DNA of 64,000 nt from CAKSQL01 sp045649415. GTDB taxonomy: Bacteria > Bacillota > Clostridia > UBA1381. The position numbers were made by a program, and so were the translations under genes. The first letter of the stretch is position 1; the number at the start of each line of letters is the position of its first letter. This document shows positions 8,282 to 17,993 of the stretch, in pieces. The stretch spans positions 124,001 through 188,000 of the forward strand of contig JAZRPY010000014.1 of NCBI GenBank assembly GCA_045649415.1, given 5' to 3'. The notes beneath the pieces were generated by a model. That model was not told the DNA's origin and did not search any database. It worked only from the letters and a program-made list of their open reading frames with translations.

Positions 8282-10198
8282 ATGAGTAAATTCTATATTA
8301 CAACTGCTATTGCATACACATCAAGAAAACCACATATAGGCAACACCTATGAGCTTATCTTGACAGATGCTATTGCAAGATATAAAAGATATGTGGGTGA
8401 GGATGTGTTTTTCTTAACAGGCACAGATGAACACGGACAAAAAATTCAGGAGATTTCCGAGGCTGAGGGTGTTGAGCCAAAGGCATATGTTGATAAAATT
8501 GCAGGACAGATAAAGGATATTGCCGATATGCTAAACATCAGCTATGATAAGTTTATTCGTACCACTGATGATTATCATGTTGAGGCAGTTCAGAAAATCT
8601 TCAAAAAATTGTATGACCAGGGTGATATATATAAGAGTGAATATGAGGGATTATATTGCACTCCTTGTGAATCCTTCTGGACAGAAACACAACTAAAGGA
8701 CGGAAAATGTCCTGATTGTGGCAGAGAGGTAAAGAGAACCAAGGAAGAGGCATACTTCTTCAAGATGAGTAAATATCAGGACCAACTGATGAAATATATT
8801 GAGGACAACCCTGATTTTATTCAGCCTGAGTCTAGAAAAAAAGAAATGGTAAATAATTTCTTAAAGCCAGGACTTCAGGATTTGTGCGTGTCAAGAACGA
8901 GCTTTACCTGGGGTGTTCCTGTGGAATTTGACAATAAGCATGTTGTGTATGTGTGGATTGACGCATTGTCAAACTATATAACTGCTTTAGGTTATAACCC
9001 TGACCATAAGGGTGAATTATATAACAAGTACTGGCCTGCAGATGTGCATATTATTGGAAAGGACATTCTTCGTTTCCACACAATCTATTGGCCTATTATG
9101 CTTATGGCATTGCGTGAGCCATTGCCAAAGCAGGTGTTCGGACATCCCTGGATGCTGTTCGGGGAGGAGAAAATGTCTAAGTCAAGAGGAAATGTTATAT
9201 ATGCTGAGGACCTGGTAAGACATTTTGGAGTTGATGCAGTGAGATATTATTCACTTCACGAAATGCCCTTTGCTCAGGACGGAACAATCACATATGACAC
9301 ATTCATATCAAGATACAACTCCGACCTTGCAAACACACTTGGAAATCTTGTGAACAGAACTGTTGCAATGATAAATAAGTACTTCGACGGTGTTGTTGGA
9401 AGCAGTAAAAATGGTGGAGAATTTGATGAGGATTTGAAGAAAATCGCGTTAGACGCATCCCAAAAGGTGTATGAAAAAATGCAGACCTATCATATTCAGG
9501 ATAGCTTAGACGAAATATGGAAGGTTGTTGACAGAGCTAATAAATACATTGACGAAACAATGCCCTGGGTATTGGCAAAGAATGATGACACAAAACAAAG
9601 ATTGGAAACAGTTTTATATAATCTTTTGGAAACAATCAGAATTATTGCATCATTGATATCCTCATTTATGCCTGAAACTGCAGAAAAAATTGTGGCACAG
9701 ATTGGAAATCCTGAATATAGCTTTGAAAGTGCAAAAACCTTTGGGGTAATAAAAGAGGGTACAAAGGTAGGAGAGGCAACTCCACTATTCCAGAGAATTG
9801 ATATGGAAAAGAAATTGGAGGAGATTATGGAGGAAAATCAGGCAGAGGAAAAAATCCAGATTGCTCCCTTCAAGGATTATGTGGATTTTGAGGACTTTGA
9901 AAAGCTTGACATAAGAGTGGGTAAGGTTATTGAATGCGAAAAGGTACCCAAGTCAGAAAAGCTATTGAGATTTACTCTTGAGGTAGGTAGTGAAACAAGG
10001 CAGATTTTGTCGGGAATTTCAAAGTATCACACTCCTGAGGAGTTGATTGGAAAGAATGTTGTATTTATCGCTAACTTTAAGCCGAGGAAAATGATGGGAT
10101 TAGAGTCTTATGGTATGATTTTATCAGCAGAGCACGACGGAAACCTGACTGCTCTTACAACTGTAAAGGAAATTCAATCAGGAGCAGAGATAGTTTAA
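8282..10198 (+). CDS. metG: Methionyl-tRNA synthetase with C-terminal tRNA-binding domain
   Basis: 638-aa class I synthetase that charges tRNA-Met, including the initiator. HIGN is at 18-21 and KMSKS at about 297. A zinc knuckle with two CxxC pairs (CTPC and CPDC, about 126-146) interrupts the catalytic domain. An anticodon-binding helical domain covers about 370-520, and a C-terminal Trbp111/EMAP-like OB domain (about 530-638) contains DIRVGKVIECEKVPKSEKL. The length matches the long bacterial form, which dimerises through this OB fold. No T-box precedes it; it appears to be co-transcribed with apgM and ytvI. Confidence 0.96.
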   Translation: MSKFYITTAIAYTSRKPHIGNTYELILTDAIARYKRYVGEDVFFLTGTDEHGQKIQEISEAEGVEPKAYVDKIAGQIKDIADMLNISYDKFIRTTDDYHVEAVQKIFKKLYDQGDIYKSEYEGLYCTPCESFWTETQLKDGKCPDCGREVKRTKEEAYFFKMSKYQDQLMKYIEDNPDFIQPESRKKEMVNNFLKPGLQDLCVSRTSFTWGVPVEFDNKHVVYVWIDALSNYITALGYNPDHKGELYNKYWPADVHIIGKDILRFHTIYWPIMLMALREPLPKQVFGHPWMLFGEEKMSKSRGNVIYAEDLVRHFGVDAVRYYSLHEMPFAQDGTITYDTFISRYNSDLANTLGNLVNRTVAMINKYFDGVVGSSKNGGEFDEDLKKIALDASQKVYEKMQTYHIQDSLDEIWKVVDRANKYIDETMPWVLAKNDDTKQRLETVLYNLLETIRIIASLISSFMPETAEKIVAQIGNPEYSFESAKTFGVIKEGTKVGEATPLFQRIDMEKKLEEIMEENQAEEKIQIAPFKDYVDFEDFEKLDIRVGKVIECEKVPKSEKLLRFTLEVGSETRQILSGISKYHTPEELIGKNVVFIANFKPRKMMGLESYGMILSAEHDGNLTALTTVKEIQSGAEIV

Positions 10199-10238
10199 TA
10201 TATAATGCAATAAACTAAAACTTGAAAGGAAAAATGTA

Positions 10239-11945
10239 ATGAGAGTATCAAAATTGTTATTACCAACTATGCGTGAAGTACCATCAGATGCAGAGATAAT
10301 GAGTCATAAGCTAATGATGAGAGCAGGCTATATAAGAAAGCTTGCAACAGGAATTTATTCATATCTTCCTCTTGGTATCAGGACATTGAAAAAGGTGGAA
10401 AATATAATAAGAGAGGAAATGGACAGAGCAGGTGCACAGGAATTATTGATGGCTGCACTTCTTCCTGCAGAGGCATATCAGGCATCAGGCAGATGGGATG
10501 TTTTTGGTGACAATATGTTTAAGCTGAAGGACAGAAATGACCGTGATTTCTGCTTAGGTCCAACTCACGAGGAGCTCTTCACTCAGACAGTTATAAATGA
10601 GGTTCGTTCATATAGGGAATATCCTATGACTTTGTATCAAATTCAAACAAAGTACAGAGATGAAGCTCGTCCTCGTTTCGGCATTATGCGTAGCCGTGAG
10701 TTTATCATGAAGGATGCATATAGCTTTGACAGGGATGAAAAAGGACTTGATGAGTCATATAAGAAGATGTATGATGCATATTGCAGAATTTTCACACGCT
10801 TAGGTCTGGATTTCACAATTGTTGATGCAGACTCAGGTGCTATGGGTGGCAGTGGTTCACAGGAATTTATGGTAAAATCACCTGTTGGTGAGGATGGAAT
10901 TGCATATTGTGATGCTTGTGGATATGCCGCTAACTATGAAAAGGCACAATGTATTCCTGAAGATAAGGAATTCAATAATGAAGATTTGGATATGGAAAAG
11001 ATTGAAACTCCTGATGTACATACAATCGAGGAGCTTGTGGCATTTTTTGGCACAGAGCCATATGTGTTTGCAAAAACCATTATCTATAAGGCAGACGATA
11101 AGTATATTGCCGCAATGGTAAGAGGTGACAGGGAAATTAACGAGGTTAAACTAAAAAATCTTGTTGGTTGCATAGATGATTTAGAACTGGCAGAGCCTGC
11201 AATTGTAAGACAATTGACCAATGCAGAGGTTGGCTTTGCAGGACCTGTAGGACTTGATATTCCTGTGTATGTTGATTTAGAGGTTGAGAATATGAAAAAC
11301 TTCATAATCGGCGCAAACGACACAGGCTATCACTACAAAAATGTGAACATCAACAAGGATTTCACCCCATTTGTAGTGGCAGATATAAGAGTTATCACTG
11401 ATGGGGATAAGTGTCCTAAGTGTGGTAAGCCTATTAAAACTGCTCAGGGAATTGAGGTAGGTCATATCTTCAAGCTTGGAACAAAGTATTCCGACGCTCT
11501 TGGCTTGAACTACACAGACGAATCAGGTGAGCCTAAGGTGGTTGTTATGGGTTGCTATGGAATAGGTGTAACCCGTTGTATTGCAGCAGCAATTGAACAA
11601 AGTCACGACGAAAATGGAATGATTTTACCGGTTTCAATTGCACCTTATCAGGCAGTTGTTGTCCCTGTGAACACAAAGGAACAGGAGCAGGTTAATTTGG
11701 CAGAAAAGATTTATAAGGAATTAACTGATGCAGGAATAGAAACTCTTATTGACGACAGAAATGAACGCTGTGGTGTTAAGTTCAAGGATGCTGACCTTAT
11801 CGGCATACCTGCAAGAATTGTTGTTGGTAAAAAAGCAGGTGAGGGCATTGTTGAATTTAAAAAGCGTACAGACGAAAGCTCAACAGATATGGCTGTTGAT
11901 GAGGCAATTAAAAATATGATTTCATATATCAGGGAAAATCTATAA
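10239..11945 (+). CDS. proS: Prolyl-tRNA synthetase, bacterial type with editing domain
   Basis: 568-aa class II synthetase. Motif 2 is in RPRFGIMRSREFIMKDA (about 147) and motif 3 in VVMGCYGIGVTRCIAAA (about 440). Between them lies the INS editing domain (about 225-390), which in the family hydrolyses Ala-tRNA-Pro. The C-terminal anticodon-binding domain covers about 465-568. A CPKC pair near 390 may bind zinc. It starts 40 nt after metG, with AAAGGA as Shine-Dalgarno, so the two synthetases are probably co-transcribed. Confidence 0.96.
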   Translation: MRVSKLLLPTMREVPSDAEIMSHKLMMRAGYIRKLATGIYSYLPLGIRTLKKVENIIREEMDRAGAQELLMAALLPAEAYQASGRWDVFGDNMFKLKDRNDRDFCLGPTHEELFTQTVINEVRSYREYPMTLYQIQTKYRDEARPRFGIMRSREFIMKDAYSFDRDEKGLDESYKKMYDAYCRIFTRLGLDFTIVDADSGAMGGSGSQEFMVKSPVGEDGIAYCDACGYAANYEKAQCIPEDKEFNNEDLDMEKIETPDVHTIEELVAFFGTEPYVFAKTIIYKADDKYIAAMVRGDREINEVKLKNLVGCIDDLELAEPAIVRQLTNAEVGFAGPVGLDIPVYVDLEVENMKNFIIGANDTGYHYKNVNINKDFTPFVVADIRVITDGDKCPKCGKPIKTAQGIEVGHIFKLGTKYSDALGLNYTDESGEPKVVVMGCYGIGVTRCIAAAIEQSHDENGMILPVSIAPYQAVVVPVNTKEQEQVNLAEKIYKELTDAGIETLIDDRNERCGVKFKDADLIGIPARIVVGKKAGEGIVEFKKRTDESSTDMAVDEAIKNMISYIRENL

Positions 11946-11961
11946 AAAGAGGGGAAAAAAA

Positions 11962-12543
11962 GTGGCTAATTTAGAAAAGGAATTTGATGAGATTATTGAC
12001 AAATGCGGTAAGCTGTTCAGGGACAAATTAAGCGACTATGGTCCTACCTGGCTATTTTTCAGAAATGTGTCTTTAGTTGACCAGCTATGGATTAAGGCAA
12101 AAAGAATTTCGGTTTTAGAGGAAAATAATGACCATTCCTTAGTTAAAGAGGGTAGGGACGGAGAATACATCGGCATAATCAACTACGGAATTATTATGTT
12201 ATTTCGAATTCTTTACCCTGAAAAGTTCCCCAACCATGACGAAATTCTTGTTAACCCAGACCTTGCAGACAAGGTGGATGTTGAGGAAATTATGAAGATA
12301 TATATGGAAATAGCAGGCAAGGTAAAGGCACTTATGGTGAAGAAAAATCACGACTATGGTGATGCATGGCGTGGTATGCAACAGGAGTCTATCACCGACC
12401 AGATTATTATTAAGCTTTCGAGAATAAGAAAAATATTTGATAATTCCGGGGTTCTGTTGGTGTCGGAAAATATTGATGCACAGCTTTTTGATATTATCAA
12501 CTATGCAATTTTCGGACTTATCAAGCTTGGAGAAAATTCTTGA
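11962..12543 (+). CDS. DUF1599 (Nmad1-like) protein of unknown function
   Basis: 193-aa soluble protein with a GTG start (11962), chosen because AGAGGGG lies 6 nt upstream. It contains two copies of a motif, KLSDYGPTWLFFR (N-terminal half) and KNHDYGDAWRGMQ (C-terminal half). Each is followed by a helix ending in D-x-x-NYxI (GIINYGI, DIINYAI). This duplicated pattern is characteristic of DUF1599, named nucleotide-modification-associated domain 1 from phage contexts; its chemistry is not known to me. It follows proS by 16 nt and is the last gene before a terminator. Confidence 0.8.
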   Translation: MANLEKEFDEIIDKCGKLFRDKLSDYGPTWLFFRNVSLVDQLWIKAKRISVLEENNDHSLVKEGRDGEYIGIINYGIIMLFRILYPEKFPNHDEILVNPDLADKVDVEEIMKIYMEIAGKVKALMVKKNHDYGDAWRGMQQESITDQIIIKLSRIRKIFDNSGVLLVSENIDAQLFDIINYAIFGLIKLGENS

Positions 12544-12611
12544 TAAGAAAGAGTCAATAAAAAGCTTGCAGGGATAATTGTTTGCAAATACCTAATGCTT
12601 TAATTATTTAA

Positions 12612-12660
12612 AATCTCTGTGACTTATTTTTATAAGGCACAGAGATATTTTGCATTATAA
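12612..12660 (+). terminator. Terminator after the DUF1599 gene
   Basis: Stem ATCTCTGTG / CACAGAGAT with inner TTA-TAA pairing (about 12612-12644), followed by ATTTTGCATT. The T-tract is weak, so some read-through into the next gene is possible. Confidence 0.6.
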
Positions 12661-12682
12661 AGAAGGGGATGATTTTTAAAAA

Positions 12683-13243
12683 ATGAGTATAGATTTATTT
12701 GATTTTCCAAAGAAAAAATTTGAAAAAGAGATAACAAAAATCATCCACGAAAGCAAGAATGTAAAGATTGAAAAAATTCTCTCTGACGGACACACAACAT
12801 CCTGGCAGGATCAGGAAAAAGCAGAGTGGGTGTGTTTGTTAGAGGGCAAAGCAGAGCTTGAATTTGAGGATGGAAAAAAGAAATTAAAGAAAGGTGACAG
12901 TATTTTAATTCTTCCTCACGAAAAACACAGAGTTTCAAAAACAACAAAGTGTGTGTGGCTATGTGTATTTTTTGAATTTGAGGCAATCAAAACTCACTAT
13001 GTGTATATTTTAGAGTGTGCCGATAAAACTCTTTATTGCGGATACACTGACGATTTAGAAAAAAGAATTGCAACTCATAATCTTGGTAAGGGTGCAAAAT
13101 ATACTAAAAGCCGACTCCCAGTGAATTTAGTCTATTATGAGGAATTTATGACTAAGGAAAAAGCAATGCAAAGGGAGTATGCAATAAAGAAGCTATCCAA
13201 AAGAGAGAAAATAGATTTAATTGAGAATAAAACAAAAGTATAA
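12683..13243 (+). CDS. Cupin + GIY-YIG nuclease domain fusion
   Basis: 186 aa with two recognisable parts. Residues about 20-107 form a single-domain cupin: the WVCLLEGKAELEFEDG strand pair, the KKGDSILILPHEKHRV motif (Gly-Asp and a C-terminal His typical of motif 2), then a hydrophobic strand. Residues about 108-186 are a GIY-YIG endonuclease domain of the short YhbQ/YazA type: HYVYILECADKTLYCGYT (the GIY...YIG equivalent is VYI...YCG), the catalytic Arg in DDLEKRIATHN, and the catalytic Glu in MQREYAIKKLSK. The fold implies a metal-dependent phosphodiesterase, but the substrate of this subfamily is unknown. It lies alone between a terminator and the SpoVB-like gene. Confidence 0.8.
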   Translation: MSIDLFDFPKKKFEKEITKIIHESKNVKIEKILSDGHTTSWQDQEKAEWVCLLEGKAELEFEDGKKKLKKGDSILILPHEKHRVSKTTKCVWLCVFFEFEAIKTHYVYILECADKTLYCGYTDDLEKRIATHNLGKGAKYTKSRLPVNLVYYEEFMTKEKAMQREYAIKKLSKREKIDLIENKTKV

Positions 13244-13280
13244 CAAGCTTTTTTAAAATAATATAAAAGAAGGTAAAAAA

Positions 13281-14978
13281 ATGGGTAAGAAAAATTCCTT
13301 TATGACAAATGTGTCCATAATCTTATTTGCACAGATAGCGATTAAGATTTTAGGACTTGTATATAGAATGGTAATAACCAATATTGACGGCTTTGGTGAT
13401 TCGGGAAATGGTTATTATAACACAGGCTTCCAGGTCTATACTCTTCTGCTTGCAATATCCTCAGTGGGTATTCCCAATGCAATTTCCAAAATGACCTCTG
13501 AAAGAATTGCAATAGGTGACCATAGAGGTGCGCATAAGATTTTTAAAACTGCAATGGTTTTATTCTTCTTTGTTGGACTTGTATGTGCGACAATTCTTTT
13601 CTTCGGTGCAGATTTCATAGTGGGAACTATTCTTGGTCAGGCTAATGCAGATGGCGCAAAATATGTTCTAAAGGCATTGGCACCCTCGGTAATATTTGTT
13701 TGTTTGTCGGCAGTAATCCGAGGATATTTCACTGGTATGAGTAATATGAAGGCAACAAGTATGTCGCAGGTGCTTGAACAGATTTTCAAATGTATTCTAA
13801 CAGTGGGAATTGTATGGGTAATGGCAGGCTTGTCTATTTATGCATCATCTGAGGTGAAGGCGTATAGTATGGCGGCAGGTGCAAATTTTGCATCCACAAT
13901 TGCAACTGTTCTTAGCTTCGTATATTTGGTTTTCTTCTATAACAGACAAAAGAAAAATATCCGTACAAATATAGAAGCAAGCAATACAGAAACAATCAAT
14001 ATGCCATTTGGTAAGATGTGCAAGACTATTCTTATGATTTCTATCCCGATATCTTTAGGTGGAATTATATCGGCAGTTAACAGACTTGTGGATACTGCTA
14101 CCATAACACGAGGCATTGAAATTGCTTTTCGTGATATGATACCTGGGTATGCATCAGTTCCTGCAATATATAATCCGTCTTTAAAGGAGTTGACGGAGGA
14201 AGCGTTAAGATTATCGGGAATTTTAGCAAAGAGTGACACTCTTTTAAATCTTCCTATTGCAATGAATATTGCATTCTCAACCGTACTTGTACCCTCTATT
14301 GCAGGAGCATTGGCAGTTGGAAATAAAAAGGAAGCAAGAGAAAAGATTTCATATTCCTTCCTTATTTCAATCCTGATAATTATGCCCTGTGCTATTGGAT
14401 ATATTGCACTTGCAGAGCCTATATACCTATTGTTATATCCAAATGCCAAGATGGGCTTTGAACTATTGCAAATAAGCTCAATTGCATTGATATTTATAGC
14501 ACTCAACCAGACTATATCAGGATCTTTGCAGGGAATAGGGAAAATATATGCACCTGCAACAGGCTTATTTATGGGTTGTATTGCAAAATTTATCTTAAAT
14601 GTGATACTGATAAGACAACCCTCTATAAACATATATGGAGCACCTATTTCGTCAATAGCTTGTCAGGTGATTTCATTCTCATATGGCTTCACAATCCTGT
14701 GCAAGAACACATCTTTAAGGCTAAGTCTTAAAAAGTATGTTTTAAAGCCATTAGCAGCAGTATTGTCTATGGGAATTGTTGCAGTTTTGGTATATAAAAT
14801 CACAATGTCAATTGTAAATATCAATCTTGTTGCGGTAGGATTCAGTATAGGCATTGCGATGGTTGTATATTTAGTGCTTGTTGTAGCATTGAGAGTTTTA
14901 ACAAAAGAGGAAATAGAGCTTTTACCTGCGGGGGACAAGCTGTTGAAAATACTTAATAAATTCGGAGCATACAGATAA
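13281..14978 (+). CDS. SpoVB/YtgP-like polysaccharide or lipid II flippase (MOP superfamily)
   Basis: 565 aa with about 14 predicted transmembrane helices. N-terminal block: NVSIILFAQIAIKILGLVYR, then GYYNTGFQVYTLLLAISSVGIPNAISK, the conserved first-helix pair of the SpoVB/MurJ/YtgP group. Homologues move lipid-linked peptidoglycan or polysaccharide precursors across the membrane. SpoVB acts in spore cortex synthesis and YtgP in vegetative growth; the sequence alone does not separate these. It starts 38 nt after the cupin/GIY-YIG gene and 31 nt before pncB. Confidence 0.85.
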   Translation: MGKKNSFMTNVSIILFAQIAIKILGLVYRMVITNIDGFGDSGNGYYNTGFQVYTLLLAISSVGIPNAISKMTSERIAIGDHRGAHKIFKTAMVLFFFVGLVCATILFFGADFIVGTILGQANADGAKYVLKALAPSVIFVCLSAVIRGYFTGMSNMKATSMSQVLEQIFKCILTVGIVWVMAGLSIYASSEVKAYSMAAGANFASTIATVLSFVYLVFFYNRQKKNIRTNIEASNTETINMPFGKMCKTILMISIPISLGGIISAVNRLVDTATITRGIEIAFRDMIPGYASVPAIYNPSLKELTEEALRLSGILAKSDTLLNLPIAMNIAFSTVLVPSIAGALAVGNKKEAREKISYSFLISILIIMPCAIGYIALAEPIYLLLYPNAKMGFELLQISSIALIFIALNQTISGSLQGIGKIYAPATGLFMGCIAKFILNVILIRQPSINIYGAPISSIACQVISFSYGFTILCKNTSLRLSLKKYVLKPLAAVLSMGIVAVLVYKITMSIVNINLVAVGFSIGIAMVVYLVLVVALRVLTKEEIELLPAGDKLLKILNKFGAYR

Positions 14979-15008
14979 ATCTAAAATTAGAGAAGGGTGG
15001 TAAAAATA

Positions 15009-16451
15009 ATGAAGGACAAAATGAACCTGACCATGCTTATGGACTTTTATGAGTTGACTATGTCCAACGGCTTTTTCGTTGAAGGCTTTGAGAATAAGAT
15101 TGCTTATTTTGATATGTTTTTCAGAAGCATCCCCGACGATGGTGGCTTTGCCATTATGGCAGGGGTAGAGCAGTTAATTGAATATTTAAAGGACCTAAAA
15201 TTCACAGATGAAGATATAGATTATTTAAAAAGTAAAAATATTTTTGATGATAGGTTTTTGGAATATCTTAAAAACTTTAAATTCTCCTGTGATGTATGGG
15301 CAATTGCCGAGGGTACACCAATATTCCCGGGTGAGCCTATTGTAACGGTAAAAGGACCTGTTATTCAGGCACAATTGATTGAAACTGCATTGTTATTGAC
15401 AATCAATCACCAAAGCCTGATTGCTACCAAGGCAAACAGAATTGTGAGAGCAGCAGGTGGCAGACCTGTTATGGAGTTTGGCTCAAGAAGAGCACAGGGA
15501 GCAAATGCTGCGATTATGGGTGCAAGAGCTGCATATATTGGTGGATGCGTTGGAACTGCTTGTACTTGTGTTGACAGGGACTATAAGGTGCCTGCTCTTG
15601 GTACAATGGCACATAGCTGGGTGCAGATGTTCGACTCTGAGTATGATGCATTTTATTCCTATGCAAAAAACTATCCCGATAACTGTACACTCTTGATTGA
15701 TACCTATAATGTTCTAAAGTCAGGCTTGCCCAATGCAATCAAGGTATTCAATGAGGTAATTCTGCCAATGGGATATAGACCAAAGGGAGTAAGAATTGAT
15801 TCGGGAGATATAACATATCTGTCTAAAAAGTGTAGAAAAATTCTTGACGATGCAGGCTTCGAGGACTGTGGAATTGTAGCATCCAATTCATTGGACGAGT
15901 ATATTATAAGAGATACTATAATCCAAGGTGCAAAGATAAATTCCTTTGGTGTTGGTGAAAGGCTGATAACATCAAAATCATCACCTGTTTTTGGTGGAGT
16001 GTATAAGCTTGTTGCAGTAGAGAATGAGATGGGTGAATTGATTCCAAAAATCAAGATAAGTGAAAATGTTGCTAAAATCACCAATCCGGGATTTAAACAG
16101 ATCTATAGACTATACTCAAGAGAAACCTCAAAGGCAATTGCAGATGTTATAACTCTTCACGACGAGGTTTTAGACGACAGAAAACCATATGAGTTATTTG
16201 ATCCTGAATATACATGGAAAAGAAAAACCGTAACGGATTTTTATGCAAGACCATTACTCAAAAAGATATTCGAAAATGGTGAATGTATATATGAAACTCC
16301 TGAGTTAAAGGTGCTTCAGGAATATTGCAGAATGCAGGTTGATGGACTCTGGGAGGAAGTAAAGAGATTTGAAAATCCACATAAGTATTATGTGGATATG
16401 TCGGAGAAAATGTGGAATTTGAAATATAACTTACTGAAAAATTTTAAGTAA
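15009..16451 (+). CDS. pncB: Nicotinate phosphoribosyltransferase
   Basis: 480-aa enzyme that joins nicotinate and PRPP to form NaMN in the NAD salvage pathway. Conserved blocks: LTMLMDFYELTMSNGFF at the N-terminus, EFGSRRAQGANAAIMGARA and GTMAHSWVQMF around the phosphoribosyl site, and RIDSGDI. The ATG at 15009 is preferred over a GTG at 14997 because AGAAGGGTGG sits 8 nt before it and the GTG lies inside that Shine-Dalgarno. The length fits the long Gram-positive form. Confidence 0.93.
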   Translation: MKDKMNLTMLMDFYELTMSNGFFVEGFENKIAYFDMFFRSIPDDGGFAIMAGVEQLIEYLKDLKFTDEDIDYLKSKNIFDDRFLEYLKNFKFSCDVWAIAEGTPIFPGEPIVTVKGPVIQAQLIETALLLTINHQSLIATKANRIVRAAGGRPVMEFGSRRAQGANAAIMGARAAYIGGCVGTACTCVDRDYKVPALGTMAHSWVQMFDSEYDAFYSYAKNYPDNCTLLIDTYNVLKSGLPNAIKVFNEVILPMGYRPKGVRIDSGDITYLSKKCRKILDDAGFEDCGIVASNSLDEYIIRDTIIQGAKINSFGVGERLITSKSSPVFGGVYKLVAVENEMGELIPKIKISENVAKITNPGFKQIYRLYSRETSKAIADVITLHDEVLDDRKPYELFDPEYTWKRKTVTDFYARPLLKKIFENGECIYETPELKVLQEYCRMQVDGLWEEVKRFENPHKYYVDMSEKMWNLKYNLLKNFK

Positions 16452-16476
16452 TACTAAGGAGCAAAAATTAAAGCTT

Positions 16477-17511
16477 ATGAAAACCAGGATAGAGAAAATT
16501 ATCCCTGATAATATTGATATGGAAGCAATAGAAAAGATGGGTGATATCATAAAAAATGGTGGCTTGGTTGCATTTCCTACTGAAACTGTCTATGGCTTGG
16601 GAGCAGATTGTATGAACGAGGAGGCAGTTTTAAGTATTTTCAAGGCAAAAGGAAGACCATCAGACAACCCATTGATTGTCCATGTGGCAGATGTTGAGCA
16701 GGTGTATGAAATAGCAAGAGAAGTGCCTGATGATGCATTGGAGCTATTCAAACACTTTTCTCCGGGTCCTATCACTGTGATTATGAAAAAAAAGGAATGT
16801 GTGCCTGAGGTTGTCACAGCAGGACTTGACACAGTTGCAGTAAGAATTCCTGAGCATCCTGTGGCGTTGGAGCTTATTAAAAAAAGCAAAGCTCCCATTG
16901 CGGCACCAAGCTCAAATCGTTCAGGCAAGCCAAGTCCCACAAAGGCTGAGCATGTTATAGCTGATATGGAGGGGAGAATTGATGCAATTATTGATGGTGG
17001 AGAATGCAGAGTGGGTGTGGAGTCCACGGTTATTGATGTAACAGGAAGTGTTCCCACAATTTTAAGACCCGGTGGAATAACTAAGGAGGATATTAAAAAG
17101 GTTCTTCCTGATGTGGTGATAGATAAGCATGTTTTAAAATCAGTTGAGGTGGATGAATCACCAAAATGCCCAGGGATGAAATATAAGCATTATGCCCCTG
17201 ATGCCGAGGTTTTTGTGGTGGAGGGGAACGAGGGAAGAGTATATGAAAAAATAACCGAATGTATTACAAATGAGAAGAATAAGAGAATCGGTGTGATTTC
17301 CCAAAATGGCAGAGAATATAATGCAGAGCTTGTGTTGGACGCAGGCAGGGATAATGTTGAATATGCCAATAAACTTTTCGATTATTTAAGGGAATTTGAT
17401 AAGCATGATATTGATATAGTTTTTGCTGAATTCTCAATAGAGGATGAGCACGCTCTGGCAGTCAAAAACAGACTTTATAAATCGGCTGCAAACAGGGTTA
17501 TAAGAGTTTAG
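16477..17511 (+). CDS. tsaC: L-threonylcarbamoyladenylate synthase (Sua5 type)
   Basis: 344 aa. The YrdC-like catalytic domain (about 10-210) has FPTETVYGLGADC, FKAKGRPSDNPL and APSSNRSGKPSPTKAEHV. The C-terminal Sua5 domain (about 235-344) is joined by a linker containing CPGMKYKHYAP. It makes threonylcarbamoyl-AMP from Thr, bicarbonate and ATP, the first step of t6A37 formation on tRNA. tsaD lies three genes downstream in the same run and mtaB is at 25401, so three successive steps of A37 modification are encoded here. Confidence 0.94.
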   Translation: MKTRIEKIIPDNIDMEAIEKMGDIIKNGGLVAFPTETVYGLGADCMNEEAVLSIFKAKGRPSDNPLIVHVADVEQVYEIAREVPDDALELFKHFSPGPITVIMKKKECVPEVVTAGLDTVAVRIPEHPVALELIKKSKAPIAAPSSNRSGKPSPTKAEHVIADMEGRIDAIIDGGECRVGVESTVIDVTGSVPTILRPGGITKEDIKKVLPDVVIDKHVLKSVEVDESPKCPGMKYKHYAPDAEVFVVEGNEGRVYEKITECITNEKNKRIGVISQNGREYNAELVLDAGRDNVEYANKLFDYLREFDKHDIDIVFAEFSIEDEHALAVKNRLYKSAANRVIRV

Positions 17512-17536
17512 ATTATAAATTGGAGAGTGAGTTTTT

Positions 17537-17977
17537 GTGAATATTTTATTTGTTTGCACAGGTAACACCTGCAGAAGCCCTATGGCAGCTGTCCTGATGG
17601 ATAAGGTTGCAAGAGAAAAGGGCTTGGATATAAATATTGAGTCAGCAGGAATATTTGCAAATGATGGCGAGAATGCAAGCAGTGAGGCAATTGTTGCCAT
17701 GTATGAGTATGGGATTGACTTAACAGGTCATCATGCCCAGACTATAAATGAAGAATTGATAGAAAAAAGTGATTTAATCCTCACAATGACTCCTGCGCAC
17801 AAAATGGTTTTTAATAATGTTGCAGAGGGTAAAACCTTTACCTTGTGTGAATTTTCAAGGGTTGAAGGGGATATTGAGGACCCATTCGGTGGGGATGTTG
17901 AAGATTATTTAGTGACTGCAAAACAAATTTACGAAGCAGTTAATAAAGCAGCAGACAGGATTTTAGAAAACTCATAA
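17537..17977 (+). CDS. ywlE: Low-molecular-weight protein-arginine phosphatase, YwlE-like
   Basis: 146-aa LMW-PTP family protein with a GTG start and GGAGAG upstream. The P-loop is VCTGNTCRSPMA (Cys nucleophile at about residue 7) and the general-acid loop is DPFGGDVEDY. The Thr in the P-loop (CTGNTCRS, where tyrosine phosphatases have Ile) is the residue that gives YwlE selectivity for phosphoarginine, so arginine phosphatase is the better call. No McsB kinase is in the window. ywlE also follows ywlC (sua5) in Bacillus, which matches this order. Confidence 0.86.
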   Translation: MNILFVCTGNTCRSPMAAVLMDKVAREKGLDINIESAGIFANDGENASSEAIVAMYEYGIDLTGHHAQTINEELIEKSDLILTMTPAHKMVFNNVAEGKTFTLCEFSRVEGDIEDPFGGDVEDYLVTAKQIYEAVNKAADRILENS

Positions 17978-17993
17978 TAAAAGGGTGAGATAA

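Noticed and set aside
13937..14632. 231-codon minus-strand frame inside the SpoVB-like gene
   Set aside because: It is antisense to a well-supported membrane protein gene, has no Shine-Dalgarno or recognisable domain, and mirrors the hydrophobic codons of the other strand.
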